Origin: Acidobacteriota bacterium
GTDB lineage: Bacteria > Actinomycetota > Acidimicrobiia > Acidimicrobiales > Microtrichaceae
Length of the DNA: 64,000 nucleotides
NCBI GenBank assembly: GCA_003577145.1
Contig: QEUP01000022.1
Location: forward strand, 1-64,000
Reading direction: 5' to 3'
Each line of letters begins with the position of its first letter. Positions within the stretch are counted from its first letter, which is position 1. The notes below the pieces were generated by a model. The model searched no databases. It saw only the letters and a program-made list of their open reading frames with translations, and was not told the DNA's origin. Positions 42,364-51,598 of this stretch are shown here, one piece after another. A program made the position numbers and the translations under genes.

Positions 42364-45102
42364 TCAGATGGTCCAGGGGTCGGGTGCCTCGGTCGCCAGG
42401 CCATAGCGCTCGATTGCGTCGCGCGCCAGTTCGGGTTTGATGTGCCCTTCGGCGGCGAGCTGTGACAGGACGCCTACAACCACGTGAGCGGCATCGGTCT
42501 CGAAGAAGCGCCTGAGCGCCTCGCGGGTGTCGCTGCGGCCGAAGCCGTCGGTGCCGAGCGACACGTAGGAGTGGGGCACCCAGCGGGCGACCTGATCGGG
42601 GACCATCCGCATGAAGTCGGTGACGGCCAGAACCGGGCCCGGTGCATGCGAGAGGATCTCGGTCACCCGAGGCGTCCGAGCCGGCTGCTCGGGGTGCAGG
42701 CGGTTCCACCGCTCCACGCTCAGCGCCTCTTCGCGCATTTGCTTGTAGGACGTGGCGCTCCACAGCTCCACGCCGACGTCGTAGTGCTCGGCCAGTTCGT
42801 GGCGTGCCTCGGCTGCGGCGAGGTGGGCGGTTCCGGAGAACAGGACCGTGGCGCAGTGCTCGGCCTCCGGGGCCGCTGACCAGCGGTAGAGGCCACCGAG
42901 GACACCCTCGGTCACGCCCTCAGGCATGGCCGGCTGCGGGTAGTTCTCGTTGTAGAGGGTCAGATAGTAGAAGACGTCCTCTTCGTCGAGGACCATCCGG
43001 CGGATGCCGTCCTGCACGATGAGGGCCATCTCGAAGGCGAAAGCAGGGTCGTAGGCACGACAGACCGGGACCGTCGTCGCCAACACCAGGCTCTGGCCGT
43101 CCTGGTGCTGGAGGCCTTCACCCATCAGCGTGGTCCGACCGGCGGTCGCGCCGATCAGGAAACCCCGGGCGCGCGCGTCGGCTGCCGCCCAGATGAGATC
43201 GCCGATCCGCTGGAAGCCGAACATCGAGTAGAAGGTGAAGAACGGCATCATCTGCACGCCTCGGGTGGCGTAGGAGGTGGCCGCCGCGGTCCAGCTGGCC
43301 ATGGCGCCGGCCTCGGTGATCCCTTCTTCGAGGATCTGCCCGTCCTTCGCCTCGGCATAGGAGATGAGCAGATCGTGGTCGACCGGCTCGTAGCGCTGCC
43401 CCTGCGAGGCGTAGATCTTCAGTTCGCGGAACAAGGCGTCCCAACCGAACGTACGCGCCTCGTCGGGGATGATCGGCACGACACGGTGACCGAAACGCTC
43501 GTCTCGTGTGAGGTTCTTCAGAAGTCGCGTGAAGGCCACAGTGGTCGAGACCGCCTGGGTACCCGAGCCGGCTAGGAGGTCGTCGACCGCAGGCTGAGCC
43601 GGAGGCTCGAGCACCGTGCGCCGGGCTACCGGCCGTGCTGGCAGCTCACCGTCGAGGTGGCGGCGGCACTGCATCAGGTACTCGAACTCGGGTGAGTCCG
43701 TCGGGGGCCGGTAGTACGGCAGGATGTCCTCGGTCAAGGACCCGTCGGGGATCTCGTCTTGGAGGTGGAGGCGGTCGCGCAGCCTCATCAGATCCTCGCC
43801 GGTCATCTTCTTGATCTGGTGGGTGGCGTTGCGGCTCTCGATCTTGGGTCCCAGCGTCCATCCCTTGATCGTCTTGGCGAGGATCACCGTCGGCGCGCCT
43901 TCGGTCTCGACGGCGGCCTTGTAGGCGGCGTAGAGCTTGCGGTAGTCGTGGCCACCGCGTGGCAGGCTCTGGAGATCCTCGTCGCTCAGGTGCTCGACCA
44001 TCTTGCGCAGGCGGGGGTCGGGTCCGAAGAAGTTGTCGCGGATGTAGTCACCGGTGTCGACCGCGTAGCGCTGGTACTCGCCGTCGACGGTGGTGTTCAT
44101 CTTGTTCAACAGCACGCCGTCGACGTCTTTGGCCAGCAACTCGTCCCATCTGCCGCCCCAGATGACCTTGATGACGTTCCATCCCGCGCCCCGGAACACC
44201 GCCTCGAGCTCCTGGATTATCTTGCCGTTGCCGCGCACCGGCCCGTCGAGCCGCTGGAGGTTGCAGTTGAGGACCCAGACGAGGTTGTCGAGGCGCTCGC
44301 GGGCCGCGAGCGAGATCGAACCCAGCGTCTCGGGCTCGTCGGTCTCACCGTCGCCGAGGAAGCACCAGACCCGGGAATCGGAGGTGTCGTCGATCCGCCG
44401 GTTCTGGAGATACCGCAGGAAACGCGCCTGGTAGATGGAGTTGATCGGCCCGAGCCCCATCGACACCGTCGGGTACTCCCAGAACTCGGGCATGAGTCGC
44501 GGGTGGGGGTAGCTCGGGAGGCCGTTGCCACCGAGCTCGCGACGGAAGTTGTCGAGGTGGGTCTCGTCGATCCGGCGTTCGAGGAAGGCACGAGCGTAGA
44601 TGCCGGGTGCTGCGTGGCCCTGGATGTACACGTGATCACCGGGCCGGCCGTCGGCCTTGCCGCGGAAGAAGTGGTTGAACCCCACCTCATAGAGAGCCGC
44701 CGAGGAGGCGAAGGTGGAGAGGTGCCCTCCGATTCCTTCGGCCCGGCGGTTCGCACGGACCACCATCACCGCGGCGTTCCAACGTATGAAGCGGCGAATC
44801 CGCTTCTCGAGGTACTCGTCGCCGGGGAACCAGGGTTCCTCCTCGGGTGGGATCGAGTTCACGTAGGGGGTGCTCACCGTTGCCGGCGTCCCGACCTGCA
44901 GCTGGCGGGCACGCTCGATGAGCTTGCTCATCAAGAAGCGTCCGCGGGTCTTGCCGCGCTGCTCCACCACGGCCTCGAGCGAGTCGAGCCACTCCTCGGT
45001 CTCGTCGGGATCGATGTCGGGGAGCTGGTGAACGAATCCGTCGATGATCATGGCCGATCTGTGATGAGCCCTGTCGTAGTCGTCTGGGTTCGTGATTCCC
45101 AT
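42364..45102 (-). CDS. aceE: Pyruvate dehydrogenase E1 component (homodimeric type)
   Basis: 912 aa from ATG 45100-45102; ATG 45049-45051 is an alternative. Decarboxylates pyruvate with thiamine diphosphate in the pyruvate dehydrogenase complex. ThDP motif in CFLGDGETDEPETLGSISLA to NCN; early DIDPDETEEWLDSL, FNHFFRGKADGRPGDHVYIQG, LPSYPHPRLMPEFWE, and late DGFGRSDTREALRRFFETDA match AceE along the full length. No frameshift. E2 and E3 genes are not in the window, as is common for actinobacterial aceE. The start region faces the rnhA-like gene, whose transcript leader overlaps it. Confidence 0.96.
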   Translation of the reverse strand: MGITNPDDYDRAHHRSAMIIDGFVHQLPDIDPDETEEWLDSLEAVVEQRGKTRGRFLMSKLIERARQLQVGTPATVSTPYVNSIPPEEEPWFPGDEYLEKRIRRFIRWNAAVMVVRANRRAEGIGGHLSTFASSAALYEVGFNHFFRGKADGRPGDHVYIQGHAAPGIYARAFLERRIDETHLDNFRRELGGNGLPSYPHPRLMPEFWEYPTVSMGLGPINSIYQARFLRYLQNRRIDDTSDSRVWCFLGDGETDEPETLGSISLAARERLDNLVWVLNCNLQRLDGPVRGNGKIIQELEAVFRGAGWNVIKVIWGGRWDELLAKDVDGVLLNKMNTTVDGEYQRYAVDTGDYIRDNFFGPDPRLRKMVEHLSDEDLQSLPRGGHDYRKLYAAYKAAVETEGAPTVILAKTIKGWTLGPKIESRNATHQIKKMTGEDLMRLRDRLHLQDEIPDGSLTEDILPYYRPPTDSPEFEYLMQCRRHLDGELPARPVARRTVLEPPAQPAVDDLLAGSGTQAVSTTVAFTRLLKNLTRDERFGHRVVPIIPDEARTFGWDALFRELKIYASQGQRYEPVDHDLLISYAEAKDGQILEEGITEAGAMASWTAAATSYATRGVQMMPFFTFYSMFGFQRIGDLIWAAADARARGFLIGATAGRTTLMGEGLQHQDGQSLVLATTVPVCRAYDPAFAFEMALIVQDGIRRMVLDEEDVFYYLTLYNENYPQPAMPEGVTEGVLGGLYRWSAAPEAEHCATVLFSGTAHLAAAEARHELAEHYDVGVELWSATSYKQMREEALSVERWNRLHPEQPARTPRVTEILSHAPGPVLAVTDFMRMVPDQVARWVPHSYVSLGTDGFGRSDTREALRRFFETDAAHVVVGVLSQLAAEGHIKPELARDAIERYGLATEAPDPWTI

Positions 45103-45235
45103 CGGTTGGACCGAGGCTGCCCCTGAGGCCTCAGTTCCCCTTTCGTCACGCCTTGCGGGGCCAATCGTGCGAACATCCGGGGATGCCTCTCCTACTGAGA
45201 ACGCTACTGGACCCGGCCGGCCTTCCTTCGTGCAG

Positions 45236-46261
45236 ATGACCGCAAGGGACGTGTACACCGACGGTGCCTGCGCCGGGAACCCCGGCCCGGGTGGCTGGGC
45301 GTGGGTCGTCGACGGGGGCCCGTTCGCCAGCGGGTTCGTCCCGGCGACCACCAACCAGCGGATGGAGATAACCGCTGCGTCCGAGGCGGTGCGGTCCCTC
45401 GATGGCCCACTGGAGGTGGTGAGCGACTCGACCTATGTCGTCAGGTGCTTCAACGACGGCTGGTGGAGGGGCTGGGTCGAGCGCGGCTGGCGCACCGCCC
45501 AGCGCAAGGAGGTGGCCAACCGGGACCTGTGGGAGCCGTTCATCGAGTTGGTCAACGAACGCGGTGACATCAGCTTCCGGTGGGTGAAAGGCCACAGCGA
45601 GGATCCCCTGAACGACCTCGCCGACCGTCTGGCCGTGGAAGCCATCGCCAACCGCCGAGGGCGCTCCGGCGAGGTCCTACCGACCGATGTGGGGCCGCCG
45701 GACGGTGCTGTTGCCAACTCCGATGCCCGGAGCAGGCGTGCCGATTCCCGGGTTCCCTCCGGACACCTCCTCGGCGTGTTCGGCCACCGCCCGCTCGAGC
45801 TCGGCGGCTACGAGCCCAACGACCTCCAGGATGGTGTGCGGAGCAGGCTCGTCGACATCTTGTCCGCCAAGCAGCAGATGCACGAGGACTTGGTGGTCCT
45901 CACCGGGCTGCGGCTCGGGGCCGAGCAACTCGGGGCGGAGGCGGCGGCAGAGGCCGGGGTGCCCTTCGTCGCAGTTCTGCCCTATCCCGATCCCCAGTCG
46001 GCGTGGCCCGAGCGCAGCCAGGCCCGGTTCCGCGAGCTGGTCGGCGCGGCGGCGGGAGTTGTACAGCTCGAGCGCAAGGTGCCGGGTTCGAATAAGGAGG
46101 TGGGCGAGGCTCTGGCGCGCCGCGACGGCTGGTTGGCCGCGAACCTCGACGAGGCGATCGTGGTGTGGGACCGAGGAGACGCCGCCATCGGGAAGCTCGT
46201 CAAGAAGCTGGAGAGGGCCCTCGGTGAGGACATCTGGATCGTCGACCCATCCGAGATCTGA
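45236..46261 (+). CDS. rnhA: RNase HI fused to a SLOG (YpsA/DUF1273-like) domain
   Basis: 341 aa from ATG 45236 (GTG 45230 also possible). Residues 1-145 are RNase HI with all four catalytic acids: YTDGACAGNPGPGGWAW, NQRMEITAASEA, VVSDSTYVV and DLADRLAVEA. After a linker, residues about 178-340 open with VFGHRPLELGGYEPND and continue with VVLTGLRLGAEQLGAEAAAEAGVPFVAVLPY, a Rossmann-like SLOG domain of the YpsA type that binds nucleotides or nucleotide-derived ligands. The linker is Arg/Ser rich and there is no stop between the domains. Confidence 0.83.
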   Translation: MTARDVYTDGACAGNPGPGGWAWVVDGGPFASGFVPATTNQRMEITAASEAVRSLDGPLEVVSDSTYVVRCFNDGWWRGWVERGWRTAQRKEVANRDLWEPFIELVNERGDISFRWVKGHSEDPLNDLADRLAVEAIANRRGRSGEVLPTDVGPPDGAVANSDARSRRADSRVPSGHLLGVFGHRPLELGGYEPNDLQDGVRSRLVDILSAKQQMHEDLVVLTGLRLGAEQLGAEAAAEAGVPFVAVLPYPDPQSAWPERSQARFRELVGAAAGVVQLERKVPGSNKEVGEALARRDGWLAANLDEAIVVWDRGDAAIGKLVKKLERALGEDIWIVDPSEI

Positions 46262-46278
46262 GCCCGGTGATGGCGGGC
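46262..46278. terminator. Weak hairpin between convergent genes
   Basis: GCCCG-gtgatgg-CGGGC sits in the 21-bp gap between the rnhA-like and J-domain gene stops. Short stem and no T-run, so only a possible terminator. Confidence 0.25.
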
Positions 46279-46282
46279 AAGC

Positions 46283-46786
46283 TCAAGGGGCTTCGGAGAC
46301 CCCTGAGCTGGTGGCAGGCCGGCGTTCCTGCAGCGACAGCACCTCGCTGTAGGCGGCGTTCACCAGTGACATGCGCCGTTCGGCTCGCTGCCGTGCCTCG
46401 ATCCCGCGGTTCTGGTAGCGATCCGGGTGATAGCGCTTGACGAGCTTCTTGTGGGCGGCGCGTATCTGTTCGACGGTCGCCTCACGGCTGAGGCCCAGCA
46501 CTTCGAACGGGTCAGTCGGGCGCTGGCGCTCCTGGACCTGCTCCTGCTGTTGCTGGTCGTAGCTGGCGAACAGCGTCTCGATCGGGAAGTAGTGCTCGAA
46601 CTGGCCGGCTTGGCTGGCCGCCGCGCTGCTCCTGGGAAAGAAGCACTCCGGCTCGGCGAAGCCGGTGTCCACGAAGGAGACCTCGACGCGTTCGGCCTTC
46701 GGCGTGCCGTCAGCGGCGTCGTCGGCGCGCTCGGGATGCACATCGGGTAGTTCGGCGCGGGAAGGCGAGAGCTTGAGCGGTGCCAT
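46283..46786 (-). CDS. J-domain protein
   Basis: 167 aa. The J domain is at the C-terminal half: DPFEVLGLSREATVEQIRAAHKKLVKRYHPDRYQ with intact HPD, then AYSEVLSL. The first 90 residues are acidic and disordered-looking (Glu, Gln, Asp, with YDQQQQEQVQERQRP). It has no DnaJ zinc finger or substrate-binding domain, so it is a class C co-chaperone that stimulates a DnaK for a particular client. Confidence 0.85.
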   Translation of the reverse strand: MAPLKLSPSRAELPDVHPERADDAADGTPKAERVEVSFVDTGFAEPECFFPRSSAAASQAGQFEHYFPIETLFASYDQQQQEQVQERQRPTDPFEVLGLSREATVEQIRAAHKKLVKRYHPDRYQNRGIEARQRAERRMSLVNAAYSEVLSLQERRPATSSGVSEAP

Positions 46787-46833
46787 TGCGGCAGTGCCTG
46801 CCGGCGGCGTATCGGAGTTAGCTTCTGTCGGTG

Positions 46834-48645
46834 ATGCGCATCGGGGCCGACACCGGAGGGACCTTCACCGACGTCGTGTCCGGGGACGGCCGGTCTGCCA
46901 AGACCCTCTCCACGCCGAGCGATCCCGCTGAAGCGGTCAGGGATGGGGTGGCTGTGCTCGCCGGTGGTGCCGCGGTGGACCTGCTGGCTCACGGCACCAC
47001 GGTGGCCACCAACGCCCTGCTCGAGCGGCGAGGTGCCCGTGTCGCGCTGTACACCACGCAGGGCTTTTCCGATGTCATCGAGATAGCCCGCCAGGACCGC
47101 CCGTCGCTGTATGACCCGTGGGCCGACCGTCCGGTGCCGCTGGTCGCCCGCGAGGATCGACTGGAGGTGGGTGGGCGCCTCGACGCCGCCGGCGCCATCG
47201 TCGAGGACCTGGATGTGGCTTCGGTTCCGCGACCGCCGGAGGGAGTTGAGGCGGCTGCCGTCTGCCTGCTCCACAGCGACATCGACCCGGTGCACGAGGC
47301 TCTGGTCTGCGACCACCTCCAGGCTCAGGGGATCGACGTCACCGCGTCGTTCCAGGTGAGCCCCGAGTTCCGGGAGTACGAGCGGACGGTCACCACGGTC
47401 CTCGACGCCTACCTGAGACCGGTGTGCCGTAGCTACCTCGCCGCCCTCGACGGGCTGGCGACGGTGGTGTTGGTGATGACCTCCGCAGGCGGTCTCGTGC
47501 CGATCCTGACCGCGGCCGAGCGGCCGGCGTCGCTGCTCCTCTCGGGCCCGGCAGGTGGGGTGAGGGCGGCAGCTGCCTGCGCCGACGCCAACGGCTTCCC
47601 GGATGCGATCACCTTCGACATGGGTGGCACGAGCACCGATGTCTGCCTGGTGCTCGACGGCCACCCCGAGCCCGCCGGCGAGCGGCATGTCGGCGGGTTC
47701 CCGGTGCGGCTCCCGGCTTTGGACGTGCACACCATCGGTGCGGGGGGCGGCTCGATCGCCAGGATCGACCAGGGTGGCGCGCTGGTGGTCGGTCCGCGGA
47801 GTGCCGGTGCGGCTCCCGGTCCGGCCTGCTACGGGCGTGGCGGGGTCGAGGCGACCGTCACCGACGCCAACCTGGTTGCAGGGCGCATCGACCCGGCCGC
47901 GACGTTCCCAGGCCTGGGTCCACTCGACGTCGATGCCGCACGTTTGGCACTCGAGCGCGGCGGCGTCACGGCTGAAGGTGTCCTGGCGGTCGTCAACGCC
48001 AACATGGAGAAGGCCTTGAGAGCCGTCTCGGTGGATCGCGGAGTCGACCCGCGGGAGCTGGCGCTGGTGGCGTTCGGCGGTGCAGGCCCGCTTCACGCAT
48101 GTGACCTCGCTCGATCCCTCGGCATGTCGACGGTGATCGTGCCGCCCCGCGCGGGCGTGCTCTCGGCCGTGGGGCTGCTGTGCTCGCCCGTCCAGCGCGA
48201 TCTGGTGCAGAGCTGGCCCACGCCACGGGACCACACCGGGCTCCGAGCCACGAGGGCGGATCTGGCCCGGCAGGTCCTCGAGTTGACGGGGGACCGGCGC
48301 GACGACGCGGTCGTGACGACCGCGCTCGACTGTCGCTACCGGGGTCAGAGCCACGAGCTGACCGTCGACGACCTCGGCGACTTCCACCAAGAGCACCGGC
48401 GTCGCAACGGCTATGACCGTCCGAGTGACGCCGTCGAGGTCATCGCGGTCCGAGCCCGGGCTCGCCTGCCTGCGCCCCTGGCGATCGCCGATCTCGGGAC
48501 GGTTCCGAGGCCCGGTGCGGTGGGGCCCCAGGTGATAGCCGAGCACGACTGCACCATCTGGGTGCCTGACGGTTGGGAGGCCGAGCCCGGCGAACTGGGG
48601 GCTCTGCTGATACGGCTCGAGCGCAAGGGTGCAGGCCGGTCGTGA
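46834..48645 (+). CDS. hyuA: Hydantoinase/oxoprolinase subunit A
   Basis: 603 aa from ATG 46834 (GTG 46831 is three bases upstream). N-terminal actin-like ATPase fold with RIGADTGGTFTDVV, HGTTVATNALLERRGARVAL, TQGFSDVIEIARQDRPSLYD and the second phosphate site FDMGGTSTDVCLV. The LHTIGAGGGS-type region and GRGGVEATVTDANLV are present. It works with HyuB to hydrolyse hydantoins, oxoproline or related cyclic amides with ATP. The stop overlaps the hyuB start (GTGA). Confidence 0.92.
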   Translation: MRIGADTGGTFTDVVSGDGRSAKTLSTPSDPAEAVRDGVAVLAGGAAVDLLAHGTTVATNALLERRGARVALYTTQGFSDVIEIARQDRPSLYDPWADRPVPLVAREDRLEVGGRLDAAGAIVEDLDVASVPRPPEGVEAAAVCLLHSDIDPVHEALVCDHLQAQGIDVTASFQVSPEFREYERTVTTVLDAYLRPVCRSYLAALDGLATVVLVMTSAGGLVPILTAAERPASLLLSGPAGGVRAAAACADANGFPDAITFDMGGTSTDVCLVLDGHPEPAGERHVGGFPVRLPALDVHTIGAGGGSIARIDQGGALVVGPRSAGAAPGPACYGRGGVEATVTDANLVAGRIDPAATFPGLGPLDVDAARLALERGGVTAEGVLAVVNANMEKALRAVSVDRGVDPRELALVAFGGAGPLHACDLARSLGMSTVIVPPRAGVLSAVGLLCSPVQRDLVQSWPTPRDHTGLRATRADLARQVLELTGDRRDDAVVTTALDCRYRGQSHELTVDDLGDFHQEHRRRNGYDRPSDAVEVIAVRARARLPAPLAIADLGTVPRPGAVGPQVIAEHDCTIWVPDGWEAEPGELGALLIRLERKGAGRS

Positions 48646-49857
48646 AGCCCCGTCTCGATCCAGCCTCGCTGCAGATCCTCATCTCCCGCCTGACGAGCAT
48701 CGCCGAGGAGATGGGCAGGATCCTCATCCGCTCCGCCTTCAGCCCCAACATCAAGGAGCGGGCGGACTGCTCGGCCGCCCTCTTCGACGCCGACGGCGAG
48801 CTGTTGGTGCAGGCCGAGCACATCCCGGTGCACCTCGGGTCGATGCCCGCGTCGGTGAAGGCTGCCATCGCCAGGTTCGGGCCGGCGCTGGCTCCGGGGG
48901 AGCAGGTCGTGTTGAACGACCCGTTCGAAGGGGGCACACACCTGAACGACATCACCGTGGTCGCCCCCTGCTTTGCCGGGGGTCGGCTGGTGGGGTGGGT
49001 CGGGAACCGCGCCCATCACGCCGACGTCGGCGGGGCAGCGCCCGGCTCCATGCCCGCCGGTGCATCGGAGGTCTTCCAGGAGGGGCTGCGCATCCCGCCG
49101 ACGAGGGTGTCGCAAGGGCTGATCGAGCTGTTGCAGGCGAACTCCAGGACCCCCGCCGAGCGGGCCGGTGACCTCGACGCCCAACTCGGTGCGAACCGGA
49201 TGGGTGTGGAGCGTCTCGCCGACTTCGGTGATGCGCCCCTCCACGAGGTCTTCGCATACGGGGAACGGCGGATGAGGGCGGCCCTTTCGTCGATCCCCGA
49301 CGGTCGCTACAGCTTCGTCGACGTCCTCGACTCATTCGGGCCCGGTGAAACGCCGCGGCAGCCCTCGGAGATACGGGTCGAGCTCGTCGTCGATGGTGAC
49401 GAGGCTGTCTTCGATTTCTCGGGCACCTCACCTCAGCGCCGGGGCAACCTCAACACCGTCGAGGCGGTCACGGTGAGCTGTGTCTCGTTTGCGCTGCGAT
49501 CGGCCACCGACGCGACGATCCCCGCCAACGGGGGAGCGCTGCGACCTGTCACCGTCATCGCCCCGCGGGGCACGATCGTCGCCGCCGAGCCACCCGCGGC
49601 GGTGGGAGCGGGCAACGTGGAGGTCAGCCAGCGCATCGCCGACGCCTGCCTCGGCGCTCTCGCCCAGGCGGTGCCCGGCCGGGTGCCCGCAGCGTCGCAG
49701 GGCACGATGAACAACGTGCTCATCGGTGGCCACGGAGACGGGCCGAGCGGTGAGTGGGTCTACTACGAGACGATCGCCGGGGGTCAAGGCGGCCGCCCGC
49801 CGCGGCCAGGGAGCATTGGTGGTGCCGTCGCCGGCATGAGCGGCGTGCACACCGCCA

Positions 49858-49867
49858 TGACCAACAC
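49858..49867 (+). mobile_element. att-like site A (oldest left junction)
   Basis: TGACCAACAC encodes the MTNT of the first SGVHTAMTNT. The sequence to its left (GGAVAGMSGVHT) is the best match to the native HyuB sequence, while what follows (SQAATGSSAVELGPGT) has no HyuB counterpart. This is the expected form of a left junction. Confidence 0.55.
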
Positions 49868-49944
49868 CAGTCAAGCGGCTACCGGTTCGTCGGCCGTCGA
49901 GCTTGGGCCGGGGACGCCGGGGCAGTCGGGCATTCATACGTGCA

Positions 49945-49967
49945 TGACGAACACAGATCAAGTTGAC
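49945..49967 (+). mobile_element. attL of the 10.7-kb element (site B)
   Basis: TGACGAACAC at 49945-49954 follows PGQSGIHTC-M. It shares the 7-bp core TGACGAA with attR. TTGAC at 49963-49967 is the right-hand arm that pairs with GTCAA at 60656-60660 when the two junctions are combined into attP. Confidence 0.65.
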
Positions 49968-50016
49968 CACCGGTCAGCGGAACCTCGCCCCGGCCAGTCG
50001 GGAATTCACACCGCGA

Positions 50017-50026
50017 TGACTAACAC
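50017..50026 (+). mobile_element. att-like site C in the element-borne hyuB 3' end
   Basis: TGACTAACAC follows PGQSGIHTA-M and is followed by the normal HyuB sequence NTPIEALERAF. It is the start of the replacement 3' end carried by the element. The DNA after it is about 87 percent identical by eye to the 60.67-61.05 kb copy. Confidence 0.5.
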
Positions 50027-50059
50027 GCGGAATACCCCCATCGAAGCGCTGGAGCGGGC

Positions 50060-50109
50060 GTTCCCGTTGAGAGTGCTCCGGTACGTTCCCGTTGAGAGTG
50101 CTCCGGTAC
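50060..50109 (+). repeat. Exact 25-bp tandem duplication in hyuB
   Basis: The 25-bp unit at 50060-50084 (GTTCCCGTTGAGAGTGCTCC then GGTAC) is repeated exactly at 50085-50109. Removing one copy restores the frame ALERAFPLRVLRYRLRRGSG. Twenty-five is not a multiple of three, so it is the disabling change. Confidence 0.95.
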
Positions 50110-50511
50110 CGGCTACGACGGGGGAGCGGCGGCGCCGGGTGGTCCGCCGGCGGCGAGGGCATCGAGCGTGACCTCCAGGTGCTCGAGGACGCGACGGTGT
50201 CGCTGATCACCGAGCGACGCGTCTCGCAGCCGTGGGGTCTTGCGGGTGGAGAGCCCGGGGCGGTGGGGGAGAACTGGCTGCTGCCCGGCGGCGAGGAGGC
50301 CCGAGCCGAGCGCCTCCCCGACAAGTGCACGATCCAGCTGAAGGCCGGCGACGTTCTCCGGATGCTGACGCCTGGTGGTGGTGGCTGGGGGCGCCCAACC
50401 CCATCGGCGTAGGTCGGGATCGGATTCCCCTATCGAAAGCCGTGCTCACGGTCCTAGGCTGAACTACGCCGTTGTCATTCGACCTGCGGTCGCCGCTCAA
50501 GGAGCCCGGTC

Positions 50512-51459
50512 ATGCCGCCGAGACGATCTCCAGCTCAGATCCGCAGTCAGCTTCGCCAAGCCCAGTCCCGGGCGCGGTCGAACCAGCAGAAGCTCAACCA
50601 GGCGATCCGCAACTACAACCGGCAAGTCGACAAGGTGAACGCTTCCCGGCGGAAATTCGTGAACGAGTACAACGCCGCCGTGAGGCAGTACAACCGGTCG
50701 GTCGACGCCTTCAACCGGGAGCAGAAGCGGCGGGCAGCCACTGCGCGAACGAACAGGTCGAGACTTGAGCAGGAGCTGCGAAGGCTCGATCGAGCTACGA
50801 CCTCCCGCACCGTCCGGACGGAGTTCCGAACCTCGGTCGATTCCCTCGCTGCGTCCGCGGCACGCTTCCAGGACGGGCACTCGGCTGCCTGGTCGACCAC
50901 TGATCTCGGCGATCTGCTCCAGGGCGAGGCTGCGAACAGCGTGGCGACTCTCTCTGCGCTCCTCACCGACGAGGAGGTCCCGGACGGAGACCCCGAACAG
51001 GTCCAGCAGTCGATGCTGCGTGACGTCCTGGAGGAACTCGATCCGGAGATCGGCGCTCGGTGGACCGGGGCACTCTTCGCCCTGAACCCGGCCAATCCAG
51101 ATGCTGCGCGGCACTTCTGCACCTCAGCGCGGGAGATGCTCGCGGACGTGCTCGACCGCTTGGCGCCTTCGGAGGTCGTTGAGCAGGACGATCCTTCATG
51201 TGATCGAACACCCCAAGGCACCGTGTCGCGTCGCGCTCGGATCCACTTCTGCCTGAAGCAGGGGGGAGTGACCGATCGGGCCCTGGAGGACTTTGCAGAG
51301 GAGGACATCAAGAACGTCCTGGCTCTGTTCCAGGAGTTCAACAGCGCGACCCACGGCAGGTCGGGCAAGTTCAACCTCGGTCAGCTCGGGGCTCTCAAGC
51401 GACGTGTCGAAGATGCGATCTACTTCATCATGAGGCTGGGGACAGCACCCATCGGGTAG
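50512..51459 (+). CDS. Coiled-coil protein with pPIWI-associating nuclease-like C-terminus
   Basis: 315 aa; AAGGAG lies 7 nt before the ATG. Residues about 8-90 are a long basic coiled coil (RSQLRQAQSRARSNQQKLNQ and RKFVNEYNAAVRQYNRSV). The C-terminal 150 residues (RWTGALFALNPANPDAARHF, CDRTPQGTVSRRARIHFCL, FQEFNSATHGRSGKFNLGQL) match what I recall of proteins labelled predicted pPIWI-associating nuclease, including the THGR motif at residues 280-283. These occur in defence and mobile contexts, often with no PIWI gene beside them, as here. Nuclease activity is a family prediction. Confidence 0.65.
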   Translation: MPPRRSPAQIRSQLRQAQSRARSNQQKLNQAIRNYNRQVDKVNASRRKFVNEYNAAVRQYNRSVDAFNREQKRRAATARTNRSRLEQELRRLDRATTSRTVRTEFRTSVDSLAASAARFQDGHSAAWSTTDLGDLLQGEAANSVATLSALLTDEEVPDGDPEQVQQSMLRDVLEELDPEIGARWTGALFALNPANPDAARHFCTSAREMLADVLDRLAPSEVVEQDDPSCDRTPQGTVSRRARIHFCLKQGGVTDRALEDFAEEDIKNVLALFQEFNSATHGRSGKFNLGQLGALKRRVEDAIYFIMRLGTAPIG

Positions 51460-51598
51460 GCGGGCCACTCCTCGCCGAGAGGCAGGCGTGGCCGTCGGGC
51501 TGGGCGCGCGGCGCCGCTGGCCGGTGGCGCCTACGGCGTTCCTGTCACAGGGCCTCCGTACTCTTCTTGCGGAGGCAGACCAGAAGGAGACCTCACTC

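Larger units (their letters stand above)
48642..50412 (+). pseudogene. hyuB: Hydantoinase/oxoprolinase subunit B, interrupted and frameshifted
   Basis: From GTG 48642 the protein is a normal HyuB (RLTSIAEEMGRILIRSAFSPNIKERADCS, FEGGTHLNDITVV, GNRAHHADVGG) as far as the conserved SGVHTAMTNT motif. That motif then appears three times in frame, spaced 87 and 72 bp, before NTPIEALERAFPLRVLR. A 25-bp tandem duplication (50060-50109) then shifts the frame, and the rest of the family (YRLRRGSGGAGWSAGGEGI to LKAGDVLRMLTPGGGGWG) is in the +1 frame, ending at 50412. HyuB is thus disrupted by the duplication, although the insertions before it kept the frame. Confidence 0.85.

Noticed and set aside
49826-50030. 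Repeated MTNT-coding sequence as a protein repeat domain or CRISPR-like array
   Set aside because: Units are unequally spaced and diverged, and each matches one conserved HyuB motif; integration scars explain them better.
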